Shown piece by piece: positions 33,775 through 42,399 of a stretch of 64,000 nt of DNA. The stretch's first letter is position 1. Each line of letters begins with the position of its first letter. The stretch is from Bernardetia sp. MNP-M8 (GTDB lineage: Bacteria; Bacteroidota; Bacteroidia; Cytophagales; Bernardetiaceae). The stretch is taken from positions 1,302,001-1,366,000 of the forward strand of contig NZ_CP147012.1 of assembly GCF_037126285.1 (NCBI RefSeq). The letters are read 5' to 3'. Position numbers and translations under genes: made by a program. Under the pieces are notes generated by a model, which saw nothing but the letters and a program-made list of their open reading frames with translations, made no database searches and had not been told where the DNA came from.

Positions 33775-33939
33775 TCTTCACCTGTTCGTATTCCTAGAGA
33801 AAGAGAAACTAACGAGCATCCTATTTTGAAACGTTTTTTTCCGTGTGGTGAAGTGGCAGGTTATGCTGGTCGAATTGCGTCAGCTGTTATGGATGGAGAA
33901 AGGTGTGTTGAGAGGTTGGCAAAATTATATGGAAAGTAA
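33775..33939 (+). pseudogene. Orphan 3' end of the COG2509 flavoprotein gene
   Basis: The last 55 codons (165 bp, in frame, ending in TAA) of a COG2509 flavoprotein without start or upstream part. They match the intact gene at 32881-33045 at the same length, but the FAD-contacting glycine-rich motif has changed (CGEGAGYAGG to CGEVAGYAGR). Many differences are synonymous, which fits decay or a formerly functional duplicate. Confidence 0.85.
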
Positions 33940-34021
33940 TTGCAGCATTTTTAGTATCTTTTACGTTATATTTTTAACTTATTTTACAAATCTATTATTT
34001 ATTAATCTAAAATAACTTCAA

Positions 34022-34468
34022 ATGAAAAATCTATCATTTCTATTAATCGCTTTTTGTATTTTATGTTTTAGCTCTTGTAAAAAAGATGAAGAATTATCAA
34101 CTAAAGATAAAATTGTTGGGGAATGGCAATATGAATCTTTAAAATATGAAGTATATATAAATGAAGAACTTGTAGATAGTGGGCTAGATTCACTTGTAGG
34201 TTCAACCATCGAATTTAAAAGCAATGAAACTCTAATTTCTAGTTTTATAGATGAAAATGGAGATGTTCAAACTGATAATGATATTTGGGTATTACTAGAA
34301 GAGGAAAATAAAATCATAATTGGTGATATTGGAGATAGAGATATATTGGAAATACAAGAACTCACAGAATCTACAATGATTTTGATACAAAACATAGAAG
34401 TTACAGGTAGTGGAAGTGGTAATGACTTTTATCGTCGCAGAGATGAAGTGAGTCTAACAAAAAAATAA
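34022..34468 (+). CDS. Small lipocalin-like lipoprotein (copy 2)
   Basis: A 148-residue predicted lipoprotein, paralog of the 33153-33602 gene. Signal peptide with lipobox LCFSSCKK (Cys19), acidic linker DEELSTKDK, then IVGEWQYESLKYEV, ('TIEFKSNETLISSF', 'IWVLLEEENKIIIGDIGD', ILEIQELTESTMIL). The two proteins share the L/I-(V/I)-G-(R/E)-W motif and the order of strands but are diverged in sequence. It is the last gene before the terminator and the MITE-like element, and it converges on ndk. Confidence 0.75.
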   Translation: MKNLSFLLIAFCILCFSSCKKDEELSTKDKIVGEWQYESLKYEVYINEELVDSGLDSLVGSTIEFKSNETLISSFIDENGDVQTDNDIWVLLEEENKIIIGDIGDRDILEIQELTESTMILIQNIEVTGSGSGNDFYRRRDEVSLTKK

Positions 34469-34470
34469 TG

Positions 34471-34508
34471 AAAAAACCGTTTCAAAACTAAATTTTGAAA
34501 CGGTTTTT
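34471..34508 (+). terminator. Intrinsic terminator of lipoprotein copy 2
   Basis: Stem AAAAAACCGTTTCAAAA / TTTTGAAACGGTTTTT with a 5-base loop, ending in a T run. Confidence 0.85.
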
Positions 34509-34519
34509 GTTAAATTTTG

Positions 34520-34639
34520 CCTTTGGAAGACTAAAAAAATAAATTTACATTTTTAGCTATCTATAAAACAGGGTTTCAACCCTGTTTATTAATGCGTGAA
34601 TTTTTCAAAGTGTAAATTTATTCATTTTATATTCCTTTG
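34520..34639. mobile_element. MITE-like palindromic insertion, short form, with 6-bp target duplication
   Basis: A 108 bp insert (34526-34633) lies between two CCTTTG copies (34520-34525 and 34634-34639). The homologous unit 1 sequence (33731-33736 onward) has a single CCTTTG followed directly by the TTGGTGTT palindrome, so it is the empty site. The insert contains AATAAATTTACA ends in inverse orientation and a central ACAGGGTTTCAACCCTGT palindrome. It has no ORF. The long form at 12055-12254 is its relative. Confidence 0.85.
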
Positions 34640-34677
34640 TTGGTGTTTTAGTGTAACGACACCAACAAAATATATTT
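34640..34677. repeat. Palindromic element, unit 2
   Basis: TTGGTGTTTTAGTGTAACG followed by ACACCAA, the same as in unit 1 at 33737-33774, immediately before the ndk stop codon on the other strand. Confidence 0.7.
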
Positions 34678-35095
34678 AGAATTTCTCTAAGTTAGAGAAA
34701 AAGAAACTTCCTTCAATTTGTGCATTCTCATCAGAATCAGAACCATGAACAGCATTTGCTTCAATAGATTCGCCATATTTTGCACGAATAGTTCCAGCTT
34801 CAGCATCTTTAGGATTAGTTGCTCCGATAAGTTTACGAAAATCTTCAACTGCATTGTCTTTCTCCAAGATAGCAGCAACAATATTTCCAGAAGACATATA
34901 CTTACAAAGGTCGCCATAAAAAGGACGCTCTTTGTGTACTTCGTAAAACTGTCCAGCACGCTCTTCAGAAAGACGAGTAATTTTTGCAGCTACCAAACGG
35001 AAACCTGCAGCTTCAATCATTGCTAAAACATTGCCTGTATTGTTTGCGCCAAAAGCGTCAGGCTTAATCATTGTGAAAGTACGGTTAGTTGCCAT
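34676..35095 (-). CDS. ndk: Nucleoside diphosphate kinase
   Basis: A 139-residue NDK that transfers the gamma-phosphate between nucleoside tri- and diphosphates. It contains '[14 protein letters not shown]' at the N terminus, the region [37 protein letters not shown], and the catalytic phospho-histidine in [12 protein letters not shown], followed by E in IEGSFFF. Length matches the family. The end overlaps the palindrome of the duplication unit. Its start faces a 352 bp divergent gap with the M48 protease gene. A TACTTTTG -7 box lies about 85 bases upstream. Confidence 0.96.
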   Translation of the reverse strand: MATNRTFTMIKPDAFGANNTGNVLAMIEAAGFRLVAAKITRLSEERAGQFYEVHKERPFYGDLCKYMSSGNIVAAILEKDNAVEDFRKLIGATNPKDAEAGTIRAKYGESIEANAVHGSDSDENAQIEGSFFFSNLEKF

Positions 35096-35177
35096 AATTT
35101 TTCTAATTCAATTTTAAGTAAAAAATATTTTTGTGATTTTTCTTCTAATATTCAATTACAAGAAAAAATCAATGGCG

Positions 35178-35185
35178 CAAAAGTA
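35178..35185 (-). promoter_or_regulatory. Candidate -7 promoter box of ndk
   Basis: The minus strand reads TACTTTTG (TAnnTTTG) 83 bases before the ATG. A TTTG lies only 12 bases upstream, closer than the usual spacing, so support is limited to the -7 box. Confidence 0.35.
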
Positions 35186-35395
35186 CACTTTTTTATCCAA
35201 AAATAAGAATTGATAGACATAAATTATTTTCATTAGAAAGGCTAGTTTTTATCTGATAGGACAACAAAATTTTAATGAATTAAAAACTCTTAGAATAATT
35301 TAATTTTGCAGGAATAAAATTCAATTATATATTTTTTTTCTAAAAAAAGTAATGTTACTTTATATTTTTTTTAAGATTATTTAAATAATACTGAT

Positions 35396-35403
35396 TACCT
35401 TTG
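35396..35403 (+). promoter_or_regulatory. Candidate -7 promoter box of the M48 protease gene
   Basis: TACCTTTG matches TAnnTTTG and lies 45 bp before the ATG. A second TAATTTTG box is at 35301-35308. A convincing -33 element is not seen. Confidence 0.35.
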
Positions 35404-35447
35404 CATTTGTATTTATTAACCTCAATATTACATCTAAAAATTTACTA

Positions 35448-37679
35448 ATGAGTTACTCTACTTTCTGCAAATATTATTTTGATAAAATATTATTTGTAGG
35501 CATTTTGCTTGCTTGTTTTATAACAGCTACCAACTATTCTTATTCTCAAAATGATTCTGCAAGTATAAATTTTGAAGAATATCAACCCTTACAATCCAAA
35601 GGAACTGTTCCTCAAGATTTTCTACTCTCTGTAAGTGAACGTTATGTAGCCAAAAATCAGGCTATTGGAGAAAATATAGATAAAAAAACAGCTAAAAATA
35701 TTGATCAATTTAACCTTCAAAGTAGCTTTTCTCTCAAGCAATTATTGTGGAGTGGAAATGTACTTTTTGGAGATGAGGTAAGTGAATATTTAAATGAAAT
35801 TGCTTCTAAATTATTGAAAGATGATGACGAGTTACGCAATAAAGTTCGTTTTTACATTGTAAAATCGCCTGTTCCAAATGCTTTTGCAAATCCTGATGGA
35901 GCGATTTTTATTAATTTAGGCTTAGTGGCTCGTGCTGAAAATGAGGCTCAATTAGCTTATATTTTAGCTCACGAAATTACACATTATGTAAAACAGCATA
36001 GTATCAATCAATTTCTTTTTGGGAAAGAAGTCAATAGCAAGAAAAAGAAAAATGCCTTTCGTTTTGATAACAAATCAGATGAGCTTTATGCCAAAAGACT
36101 TGCACAAAGTAATTATTCAAAAGAACACGAAATAGAGGCTGATACGTATGGTTGGGAGCTTTTCAAAAACACAGAATATGACCTTTTGGCAGCAGCAAAA
36201 ACATTTGATATGCTTCAAAACACTCGTCAGCCATTTGACACATTAGTTTTTGAAAGTAAATTCTTAAATAATTCTTACATTGAGCTTCCTGATAGTACAT
36301 ACTATATAGATACAGTTCATATTGTAGAGCGTGAAGAATTGGACTCAGCAGAATTAGAAGAACTTTTAGCATTGAGTACGCACCCAAGCGCAGCCGAAAG
36401 ACAGGAATTAGCGATGAAAAGAATGAACGAAAGTGGAACGACAAATGGAGGAAAAGAATACGTGATTTCTAAAGAAAAATTTGAACTTGTACAGAAAATA
36501 GCTCGTTTTGAGCTTTGTCAATTATATCTTTCTGATGCAAAATACATAGATGCGCTGTATCATACTTTATTACTTCAAGAACAATATGGAGATAGTAAAT
36601 ATGTTCAGATGTCGCTTACAAAGGCTTTATATGGAATTGCAAAATACGATAATGCAAAAGCTCGTATCTATTTAGATCAACTCTATAGCCGAATGGATTG
36701 GAAGGGTAGAAATTGGTATTTTGCTTTAGAAGAATTAGATGATTATCAGCTTACTGTTTTGGCTTTAGCACATTGTTTTGAAATGCTGGATAAATATCCT
36801 AGTGAGGCTTATCTCAAAAATGCAATTCCTAGCCTTTTGATGGATATGAAATTACATTACGATGATTTTAGTAAAGGAAAAACAGTAGGCAAAAAGAAAA
36901 ATCAAATCAATTATACAGAAGATTTGATGTATCCAGCTTGGCAAAAAGTTCAAGCTCATGCAGAATTTGAAGAGTTACGCAAACAAGGAGACAGACTTTA
37001 TTTGGAGCATCAAAAAAATGAAAATAGAAGAGAAGAGGGAATGTCTGATGTGGAAGCCAAACGATTGAGTGATAACCTTACTCAAGGATATGCACTAGGA
37101 ATTAATAAAATTATTATGGTAAATCCATTTTATGTCCGTTTAGATACTCGTAAAAAACAACCATTAGATATTTTTACTACTGACAGTATGCAAAATGTAT
37201 TTAATCAAGAATTAGAGCAGAATAGTGAAAATCTCAAACTAGATATTGTTTCTTTAAACCCAAGTGCTTTTGGAGAAAATGACGCTGAAAAATTTAATGA
37301 TTTGGCTATCATCAACTCATGGTATAAAGAAATGGGAGAGTCTAATGTAGATATGATTGCAAGTAACTATGATGCCTTACAAGATTTATCAAAGAAGCAT
37401 GATACTCCTTATCTTACTAGAATGGCTGTAATAGATGCAAAAGTAAAATTCAGAACTGCCCCAGTATTTATGTCTGTTTTTTTCCTTCCTGTTCTTCCTT
37501 ATGTAGTTTACCGTCAAGCTACTAGACACGAATCTATTTATATTACACTTATGCATGACATCAATACAGGAGAAGTGAAAATGATTCAAGGAAATAAGTC
37601 TAATACTTCTATCAAGAAGAAAAACTTATCTGATATTACTCGTTCACACCTTTTCCAAATCAAACGTAAAAAAAGATAA
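35448..37679 (+). CDS. M48-family metalloprotease, exported
   Basis: A 743-residue protein with an N-terminal signal sequence (about residues 13-35, ending SYSQND). The M48 peptidase motif HEITH is at residues 175-179 (in LAYILAHEITHYVKQHS), and the third zinc ligand is in HEIEADTYGWELF (about residue 230). The domain resembles BepA/YcaL-like periplasmic proteases: 'VPNAFANPDGAIFINLGLV' is a family block. The remaining ~430 residues hold a tetratricopeptide-like helical region (FELCQLYLSDAKYIDALYHTLLLQ) and a C-terminal domain. Probable role in envelope protein quality control. It is followed after 34 bp by a small membrane protein gene on the same strand. Confidence 0.85.
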   Translation: MSYSTFCKYYFDKILFVGILLACFITATNYSYSQNDSASINFEEYQPLQSKGTVPQDFLLSVSERYVAKNQAIGENIDKKTAKNIDQFNLQSSFSLKQLLWSGNVLFGDEVSEYLNEIASKLLKDDDELRNKVRFYIVKSPVPNAFANPDGAIFINLGLVARAENEAQLAYILAHEITHYVKQHSINQFLFGKEVNSKKKKNAFRFDNKSDELYAKRLAQSNYSKEHEIEADTYGWELFKNTEYDLLAAAKTFDMLQNTRQPFDTLVFESKFLNNSYIELPDSTYYIDTVHIVEREELDSAELEELLALSTHPSAAERQELAMKRMNESGTTNGGKEYVISKEKFELVQKIARFELCQLYLSDAKYIDALYHTLLLQEQYGDSKYVQMSLTKALYGIAKYDNAKARIYLDQLYSRMDWKGRNWYFALEELDDYQLTVLALAHCFEMLDKYPSEAYLKNAIPSLLMDMKLHYDDFSKGKTVGKKKNQINYTEDLMYPAWQKVQAHAEFEELRKQGDRLYLEHQKNENRREEGMSDVEAKRLSDNLTQGYALGINKIIMVNPFYVRLDTRKKQPLDIFTTDSMQNVFNQELEQNSENLKLDIVSLNPSAFGENDAEKFNDLAIINSWYKEMGESNVDMIASNYDALQDLSKKHDTPYLTRMAVIDAKVKFRTAPVFMSVFFLPVLPYVVYRQATRHESIYITLMHDINTGEVKMIQGNKSNTSIKKKNLSDITRSHLFQIKRKKR

Positions 37680-37713
37680 TCATTTTTAAACTTATTTCTT
37701 AAAAAAACATTTT

Positions 37714-38400
37714 ATGAAAAATATATTTATTTTGAGTGTGTTTGCTATTTTATTTTTTATGGCAAATACTGCACAAGCACAAGACTATTTCAAAGAGCGT
37801 CGCTATGAAGGAATTGATTTTACTAAACGTAATGCAAAAAAATACTACGTTACTATCTCACGTAAAAAATATGAGTTAGTGAATAAAGAAGAAGAGTTAT
37901 TTTTAGGTCAGAAAATCTCTTTTGACAAAGGTCAGCGACTTTTTTATATAAAAAGACAAAAGAAAGCCATGACCTTTAAAGAGACAATCAACTTTATGAA
38001 ATATGTAGGAAATAAAAAATCTGCCAAAGAACTAAAAGACAGTTGGAATTTACATAAAGCAGGTTCTATTTCAGGAATAACAGGAAGCCTTGCCATAATA
38101 ATAGGTGGGTTTATGCTGACTACTTGGGGAGATGAGGAAGAGACTAGACTTGTAAATGAAGGTTTTATTTTAATAGGTTCTGGAGCTGCTCTTTATGGAA
38201 CAGGTTATTTGTTACAATTAAAAGCTGATAAAAATGTCAAGAAAACTATTCGCTATCACAATAAAAATGTACGCAAGTTTTCAAAACCTGTAATTGCAAA
38301 AAATGATTTTATGCCTTCTAATTTGGGTTTTAAATCTGTTCGTACAAACTTATTAAATCCAACTCCTGTGCCTACTTTGAGCATGTCTTGGAATTTCTAA
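37714..38400 (+). CDS. Exported membrane protein of unknown function
   Basis: A 228-residue protein with a signal peptide (about residues 1-23, ending AQAQDY). It contains a basic region (FTKRNAKKYYVTISRKKYEL) and two hydrophobic helices at about residues 118-138 and 145-165 ('GSISGITGSLAIIIGGFML', ILIGSGAALYGTGYLLQL), followed by a polar tail. No family recognised. It starts 34 bp after the M48 protease stop and probably belongs to the same operon, which hints at a related envelope role. Confidence 0.7.
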   Translation: MKNIFILSVFAILFFMANTAQAQDYFKERRYEGIDFTKRNAKKYYVTISRKKYELVNKEEELFLGQKISFDKGQRLFYIKRQKKAMTFKETINFMKYVGNKKSAKELKDSWNLHKAGSISGITGSLAIIIGGFMLTTWGDEEETRLVNEGFILIGSGAALYGTGYLLQLKADKNVKKTIRYHNKNVRKFSKPVIAKNDFMPSNLGFKSVRTNLLNPTPVPTLSMSWNF

Positions 38401-38428
38401 TCCTTTGGAAATAACTTAAGTTGTGTAT

Positions 38429-38448
38429 AACAGACTTCCTAGTCTGTT
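38429..38448. repeat. Short palindrome
   Basis: AACAGACT-tcct-AGTCTGTT lies just after the 228-residue gene and before the terminator. It is of the same small-palindrome style seen elsewhere in the gaps of this window. No function proposed. Confidence 0.5.
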
Positions 38449-38477
38449 TGGATGTAAAAATTTGAATTAGATAGCAG

Positions 38478-38521
38478 AAAAAAGGTAATTGAAATAATAA
38501 GAATTTCGATTACCTTTTTTT
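38478..38521. terminator. Bidirectional intrinsic terminator
   Basis: AAAAAAGGTAATTGAAAT and ATTTCGATTACCTTTTTT form an 18-bp stem with one G-T pair. It lies between the 228-residue gene and fabI, which converge. Confidence 0.85.
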
Positions 38522-38544
38522 ATTAATATAGAACTAGATTGGTT

Positions 38545-39360
38545 TTACTTTTCTACTCCAAACATTTCCATTACTTCTTCTGAAACTCCCATTGCAGAAA
38601 AACCTCCATCATGGAAAAGGTTTTGCATCGTTACTTTTTTAGTAAAATCTGAGAAAAGAGAAATTACAAAATCAGCACACTCTTGAGCAGAAGCATTGCC
38701 TAAAGGAGACATTTTATCAGCATAACTCATAAAAGCATCAAAACCACCTACCCCAGTTCCTGCTGTTGTTGCAGTTGGAGATTGTGAAACTGTGTTTACT
38801 CTTACTTTTTTAGATTTACCCAAACGGTAGCCATAACTACGAGCAATAGATTCTAAAACTGCCTTTGCATGTGCCATATCACTATAATCAGGAAATGTTC
38901 TTTGTGCAGCAATATAAGTAAGAGCAACAATAGAAGCTTCATCATTCAAAACATCCATTTTTTCAGCTACTTGAAGCATTTTATGGAAAGAAAGTCCTGA
39001 AATATCAATCGCTTGTAATGTCCAAGCGTGATTCAAATCGCCATAATCTTTTTTCTTACGAACATTTGGACTCATTCCGATAGAATGCAATGCAAAATCA
39101 AGTTTTCCTCCCAAATGTTCAGTAGCTTTTTCGTACAAGTTTTCCCAGTCTGCTATCGAAGTAGCATCAGCAGGAATAACAATTGTATTACATTTATCAG
39201 CTAGTTCTTGAATTGTTCCCATTCTAAGCGCAACAGGAGCGTTGGTTAAGACAAACTTTGCGCCTTCTGCATGTGCTGTTTCTGCAATTTTCCATGCAAT
39301 AGAATTTTCGTCTAAAGCTCCTGAAATAATACCTACTTTTCCTTTGAGTAAATTATACAT
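38545..39360 (-). CDS. fabI: Enoyl-[acyl-carrier-protein] reductase (NADH), FabI
   Basis: A 271-residue enoyl-ACP reductase of type II fatty-acid synthesis, which reduces the trans-2-enoyl-ACP double bond with NAD(P)H. It starts LLKGKVGIISGALDENSIAW, the FabI form of the nucleotide-binding loop. Motifs include LDFALHSIGMSP, the catalytic Tyr-x6-Lys pair in YSDMAHAKAVLESIARSYG, and QSPTATTAGTGVGGFD. Length matches the family. The residues around the catalytic lysine (MAHAK) are as expected for FabI. The gene is isolated from other fab genes and faces a terminator. Confidence 0.95.
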   Translation of the reverse strand: MYNLLKGKVGIISGALDENSIAWKIAETAHAEGAKFVLTNAPVALRMGTIQELADKCNTIVIPADATSIADWENLYEKATEHLGGKLDFALHSIGMSPNVRKKKDYGDLNHAWTLQAIDISGLSFHKMLQVAEKMDVLNDEASIVALTYIAAQRTFPDYSDMAHAKAVLESIARSYGYRLGKSKKVRVNTVSQSPTATTAGTGVGGFDAFMSYADKMSPLGNASAQECADFVISLFSDFTKKVTMQNLFHDGGFSAMGVSEEVMEMFGVEK

Positions 39361-39438
39361 AAGTTTCTTAATTGTGTTTGCTAAGTTAGAATCCTCGTTG
39401 ATGCTTTACAACTCAACAACGGATAATTATATATTGAA

Positions 39439-40161
39439 TTAATTTAAACTAGATTTTATCTGAATCATCATTCCATAAACAATCAATGTTTGTGCTGCCA
39501 CATAAGTAAACATTACAAAAACAGGTGCATAAGGAATAGTAAAGTTTTTGACAAAAATATCTATTGCAAGTAACGAATCTGAAACCATAAATAAAAATGC
39601 ACCGAAAAAAACATATTCAGCACTTGCTTTCAAAACCTTTCCTGTACGTTCCATTGCCATAAAAGCCATCGTTACAATAACTAAAACATATAGAGGAACA
39701 GCCACCAACATAACAGTATCTAACCACTTGTATAAAAATGTAAGCATCAAAATAGCTGTTCCAACAAAAGGAATAGCACGAATAAGTAATGTTTTGGTTG
39801 CACCTAATTCTTTATTTTGCAATGATTTTTTGAAAGTAAGAATATACAAGATGTGAGAAACCAAAAAACTGCCCAAACCAAGCATAAAAAATAATGGATT
39901 GTAGGATTGAAAGAGCAACAAAACATCACCTAACCAAGCCAAAAAAAGTGCTATCATAATAAAATTGATAAGGCTTTTCTTAAAAGATTTATTTACTTCT
40001 TTAGTATTGAGATAAAAATAAATTCCTAAAATAGGAATAAGAAATGGTTTAGACGCTAATTCTAATACAAAATCATATTTATAATTAGCATACAAATTTA
40101 AGACTGTGAAAAAAGCCAATATATAAAGCAGCCAAGTGTGTTTCGATTCAAAGTATTTCAT
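39439..40161 (-). CDS. YhhN family membrane protein (lysoplasmalogenase-like)
   Basis: A 240-residue membrane protein with about seven to eight hydrophobic helices spread over the whole length. The YhhN pattern is seen: 'ELASKPFLIPILGIYF', GDVLLLFQSYNPLFFMLGLGSFLVSHILY, and DSLLAIDIF (an acidic residue within the membrane). YhhN-like proteins include the human lysoplasmalogenase TMEM86B, which hydrolyses the vinyl-ether bond of lysoplasmalogens; the bacterial role is less clear. Downstream on the same strand, at 78 bp, is fabI. Confidence 0.85.
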   Translation of the reverse strand: MKYFESKHTWLLYILAFFTVLNLYANYKYDFVLELASKPFLIPILGIYFYLNTKEVNKSFKKSLINFIMIALFLAWLGDVLLLFQSYNPLFFMLGLGSFLVSHILYILTFKKSLQNKELGATKTLLIRAIPFVGTAILMLTFLYKWLDTVMLVAVPLYVLVIVTMAFMAMERTGKVLKASAEYVFFGAFLFMVSDSLLAIDIFVKNFTIPYAPVFVMFTYVAAQTLIVYGMMIQIKSSLN

Positions 40162-40262
40162 TATTGGAGTTCACCGTTTTAATTTTTTGTTTAATTCTTT
40201 AGAAAGTTCAAAAATACTCTTTTTTCTATTGTATATCATTCTGTAAATGATTTTTTCCACAA

Positions 40263-40304
40263 AAAAACCTAAGAATTTCTAATAAATAGAATTCTTAGGT
40301 TTTT
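40263..40304 (-). terminator. Strong terminator at the end of the ribosomal protein operon
   Basis: AAAAACCTAAGAATT / AATTCTTAGGTTTTT, a 15-bp stem, followed on the minus strand by a run of seven T. It lies 51 bp after the rplL stop. No rpoB follows. Confidence 0.9.
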
Positions 40305-40354
40305 AGTTAGAAACAAAAAGCTATATTGTTAAGCTAAAGTTTGTAAAGTTTAGA

Positions 40355-40729
40355 TTACTTAACTTCTACTTCAGCACCAGCTTCTTGAAGTCTTTTAGAC
40401 ATATCATCAGCTTCAGCTTTAGATGCGCCTTCTTTAACTGCTTTAGGAGCAGTATCAACTAATTCTTTCGCTTCTTTCAAGCCAAGACCTGTAAGTTCAC
40501 GAACTAATTTTACAACTGCTAATTTAGATCCACCAGCAGCTTTCAAAATTACGTCAAATTCTGTTTGCTCTTCTGCTTCTTCAGCAGTAGCACCAGGAGC
40601 TGCCATCATTACAGCACCACCACCAGCAGGCTCTATGCCATACTCGTCTTTCAAAATGTCTGCAAGCTCGTTAGCTTCTTTTACTGTAAGACCAACAAGT
40701 TGTTCTGCGATTGCTTTCAAATCTGCCAT
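40355..40729 (-). CDS. rplL: 50S ribosomal protein L7/L12
   Basis: A 124-residue L7/L12 stalk protein that recruits translation factors. It has the N-terminal dimer domain ([20 protein letters not shown]), an alanine/glycine hinge ([20 protein letters not shown]) and the C-terminal domain ([19 protein letters not shown], '[17 protein letters not shown]', '[17 protein letters not shown]'). Length is typical. It is the last gene of the cluster and is separated from rplJ by an unusually long 303 bp gap. Confidence 0.97.
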   Translation of the reverse strand: MADLKAIAEQLVGLTVKEANELADILKDEYGIEPAGGGAVMMAAPGATAEEAEEQTEFDVILKAAGGSKLAVVKLVRELTGLGLKEAKELVDTAPKAVKEGASKAEADDMSKRLQEAGAEVEVK

Positions 40730-41032
40730 TATAGTATCTATTTAATTGAGGTTCGTAAATAAATAAGTCTTCTAAAAATAAAGACTTACTGTATGTAAAA
40801 AGGTTGAATAAAGAAGTTTTGATTTGAATAAAATCACAGACTTAATTTATTCGGTTAAAAAAGAAATACAACTTGGAAGCAGTATTTTGAATAAATAATC
40901 AGAGTATTGAAGTAGTTTCTTCCCTAGTTGCCATTTTGTATAAATAATTATACAACTACTAACTTTGATTATTATTATAATTGTCTTTTTATAGAGATTT
41001 CATAAAGTAAAATTTCTACAAATAGATAGTTA
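40730..41032. other. Long rplJ-rplL spacer with a hairpin
   Basis: 303 bp between rplJ and rplL. It contains a perfect inverted repeat TAAGTCTT / AAGACTTA (about 40770-40792) and a TGTATAAaTAATTATACA palindrome (about 40935-40955). No ORF is convincing. It is longer than the usual rplJ-rplL spacer. Confidence 0.5.
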
Positions 41033-41569
41033 TTACTCGCCTTTTTCAGCAATTCCTTTAACCATCGCTGCAATACGACCACCACCACTGATAACAGCAG
41101 AAGTAAGACGACGAGCAGGAGATTGAAGAAGCATAATAACTTCGCCCAATACTTCATCTTTAGATTTGATTTCACTTAACATTTCTAGTTGGTTTTCACC
41201 AATGAAAAGTGCTGTTTCTACTGATGCAGCTTTGAATTTAGGCTTATCTGATTTGTTCTTTTTACGGAAATCTTTAATGATTTGCGCTGGAAGTTTTGCA
41301 GTTTCAGGAGAGAACATAATAGCAGAGAAGCCTCTTAAAGCTCCTTTTTCTACTAATGGTTCGAAGTCTCCTTCAATTTGCTCTAATGCTTTACGAATAA
41401 GTGTATTTTTAGCTACACGGTATTCTATGCCTTTCTCAAAACAAGCACGGCGAAGTGCATTTGTTTGAGCAACACTCATTCCAGAAGAATCAGTTACATA
41501 GAAATTCGCTGAATTAGAAAACTTCTCCACCAAATCCTTAACTACTTGTGTTTTTTGATCACGATTCAT
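41033..41569 (-). CDS. rplJ: 50S ribosomal protein L10
   Basis: A 178-residue protein that anchors L7/L12 dimers to the ribosome. It begins MNRDQKTQVVKDLVEKFSNS and includes VTDSSGMSVAQTNALRRAC, YRVAKNTLIRKALE, the C-terminal helix region, and 'VIMLLQSPARRLTSAVISGG'. Length is typical. It follows rplA with a 29 bp gap. In many bacteria L10 also represses its own mRNA; here no leader structure can be assigned from the sequence alone. Confidence 0.97.
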   Translation of the reverse strand: MNRDQKTQVVKDLVEKFSNSANFYVTDSSGMSVAQTNALRRACFEKGIEYRVAKNTLIRKALEQIEGDFEPLVEKGALRGFSAIMFSPETAKLPAQIIKDFRKKNKSDKPKFKAASVETALFIGENQLEMLSEIKSKDEVLGEVIMLLQSPARRLTSAVISGGGRIAAMVKGIAEKGE

Positions 41570-41598
41570 AGTATTATTGAGTTTTGTGGTGGAATAAA

Positions 41599-42297
41599 TT
41601 ATAGACCTTTGATAGACGATTTGTCAATCTTTACAGATGGACTCATTGTTGTCGAAAGGTGGACACTTTTCATATAAGTACCTTTTGCAGTTGCAGGCTT
41701 CAAACGAATAAGCGTAGTGAGTAATTCACTTGCATTTTCTTTAAGTTGTTGCGCTGTAAAAGAAGATTTACCAATACTTGCATGAATAATACCCGTTTTA
41801 TCAACACGGAAGTCAATTTTACCAGCCTTTACGTCCGTAACAGCTTTAGCTACGTCCATTGTAACAGTACCAGCTTTCGGGTTTGGCATAAGCCCACGAG
41901 GACCTAATACTCTACCCAAACGACCGACTTTCGCCATTACAGTTGGCATTGTAATAATAACATCCATATCTGTCCAGCCACCTTCAATTTTAGCGATATA
42001 ATCGTCTAAACCTACCATGTCAGCACCTGCTTCTTTGGCTTCGGCTTCTTTGTCTGGAGTAACAAGAGCAAGTACACGTACCTGCTTACCTGTTCCGTGA
42101 GGAAGAGTAACCACACCACGAACCATTTGGTCTGCTTTACGTGGATCTACACCTAGACGTACATCAATATCAACAGAAGCATCAAATTTAGCAAGGTTAA
42201 TTTCCTTTACTAATTCAGTTGCTTTGTCTAAGACATACTCTGCTTGTGCATCGTATTTTGCAAGAGCTTCCTTACGTTTTTTAGTTAATTTTGCCAT
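41599..42297 (-). CDS. rplA: 50S ribosomal protein L1
   Basis: A 232-residue L1 protein with '[16 protein letters not shown]', [34 protein letters not shown] and [16 protein letters not shown], then a [20 protein letters not shown] ending. L1 binds 23S rRNA at the exit-side stalk and commonly represses its operon. It lies 102 bp after rplK on the same strand. Confidence 0.97.
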   Translation of the reverse strand: MAKLTKKRKEALAKYDAQAEYVLDKATELVKEINLAKFDASVDIDVRLGVDPRKADQMVRGVVTLPHGTGKQVRVLALVTPDKEAEAKEAGADMVGLDDYIAKIEGGWTDMDVIITMPTVMAKVGRLGRVLGPRGLMPNPKAGTVTMDVAKAVTDVKAGKIDFRVDKTGIIHASIGKSSFTAQQLKENASELLTTLIRLKPATAKGTYMKSVHLSTTMSPSVKIDKSSIKGL

Positions 42298-42399
42298 AAC
42301 ATTATTGTAGTCAAACGATCAAATTTAATTAATCTCCTACGTTTAATTTTGTGAATAAAAATATTCTTTTCCTCTACTACTTTGTAATTAAAATTTTAA

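Larger units (their letters stand above)
32881..34677 (+). repeat. ~0.9 kb tandem duplication (flavoprotein 3' end + lipoprotein + terminator + palindrome)
   Basis: Unit 1 (32881-33774) and unit 2 (33775-34677) begin with the same TCTTCACCTGTTCGTATTCC sequence. Each holds, in the same order, the last 55 codons of the flavoprotein, a lipoprotein gene of about 149 residues, a terminator with CCGTTT/AAAC(A/G)G arms, and a palindromic element (GTTGGTGTTTTAGTGTAACG then ACACCAA). Divergence is high enough that the duplication is old. Unit 2 alone contains the MITE-like insertion. Confidence 0.85.

Noticed and set aside
40975-41175. Hydrophobic 66-residue ORF overlapping rplJ in another frame
   Set aside because: Its leucine/valine run is the shifted reading of the rplJ 3' end. 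The rplJ frame has full family conservation.
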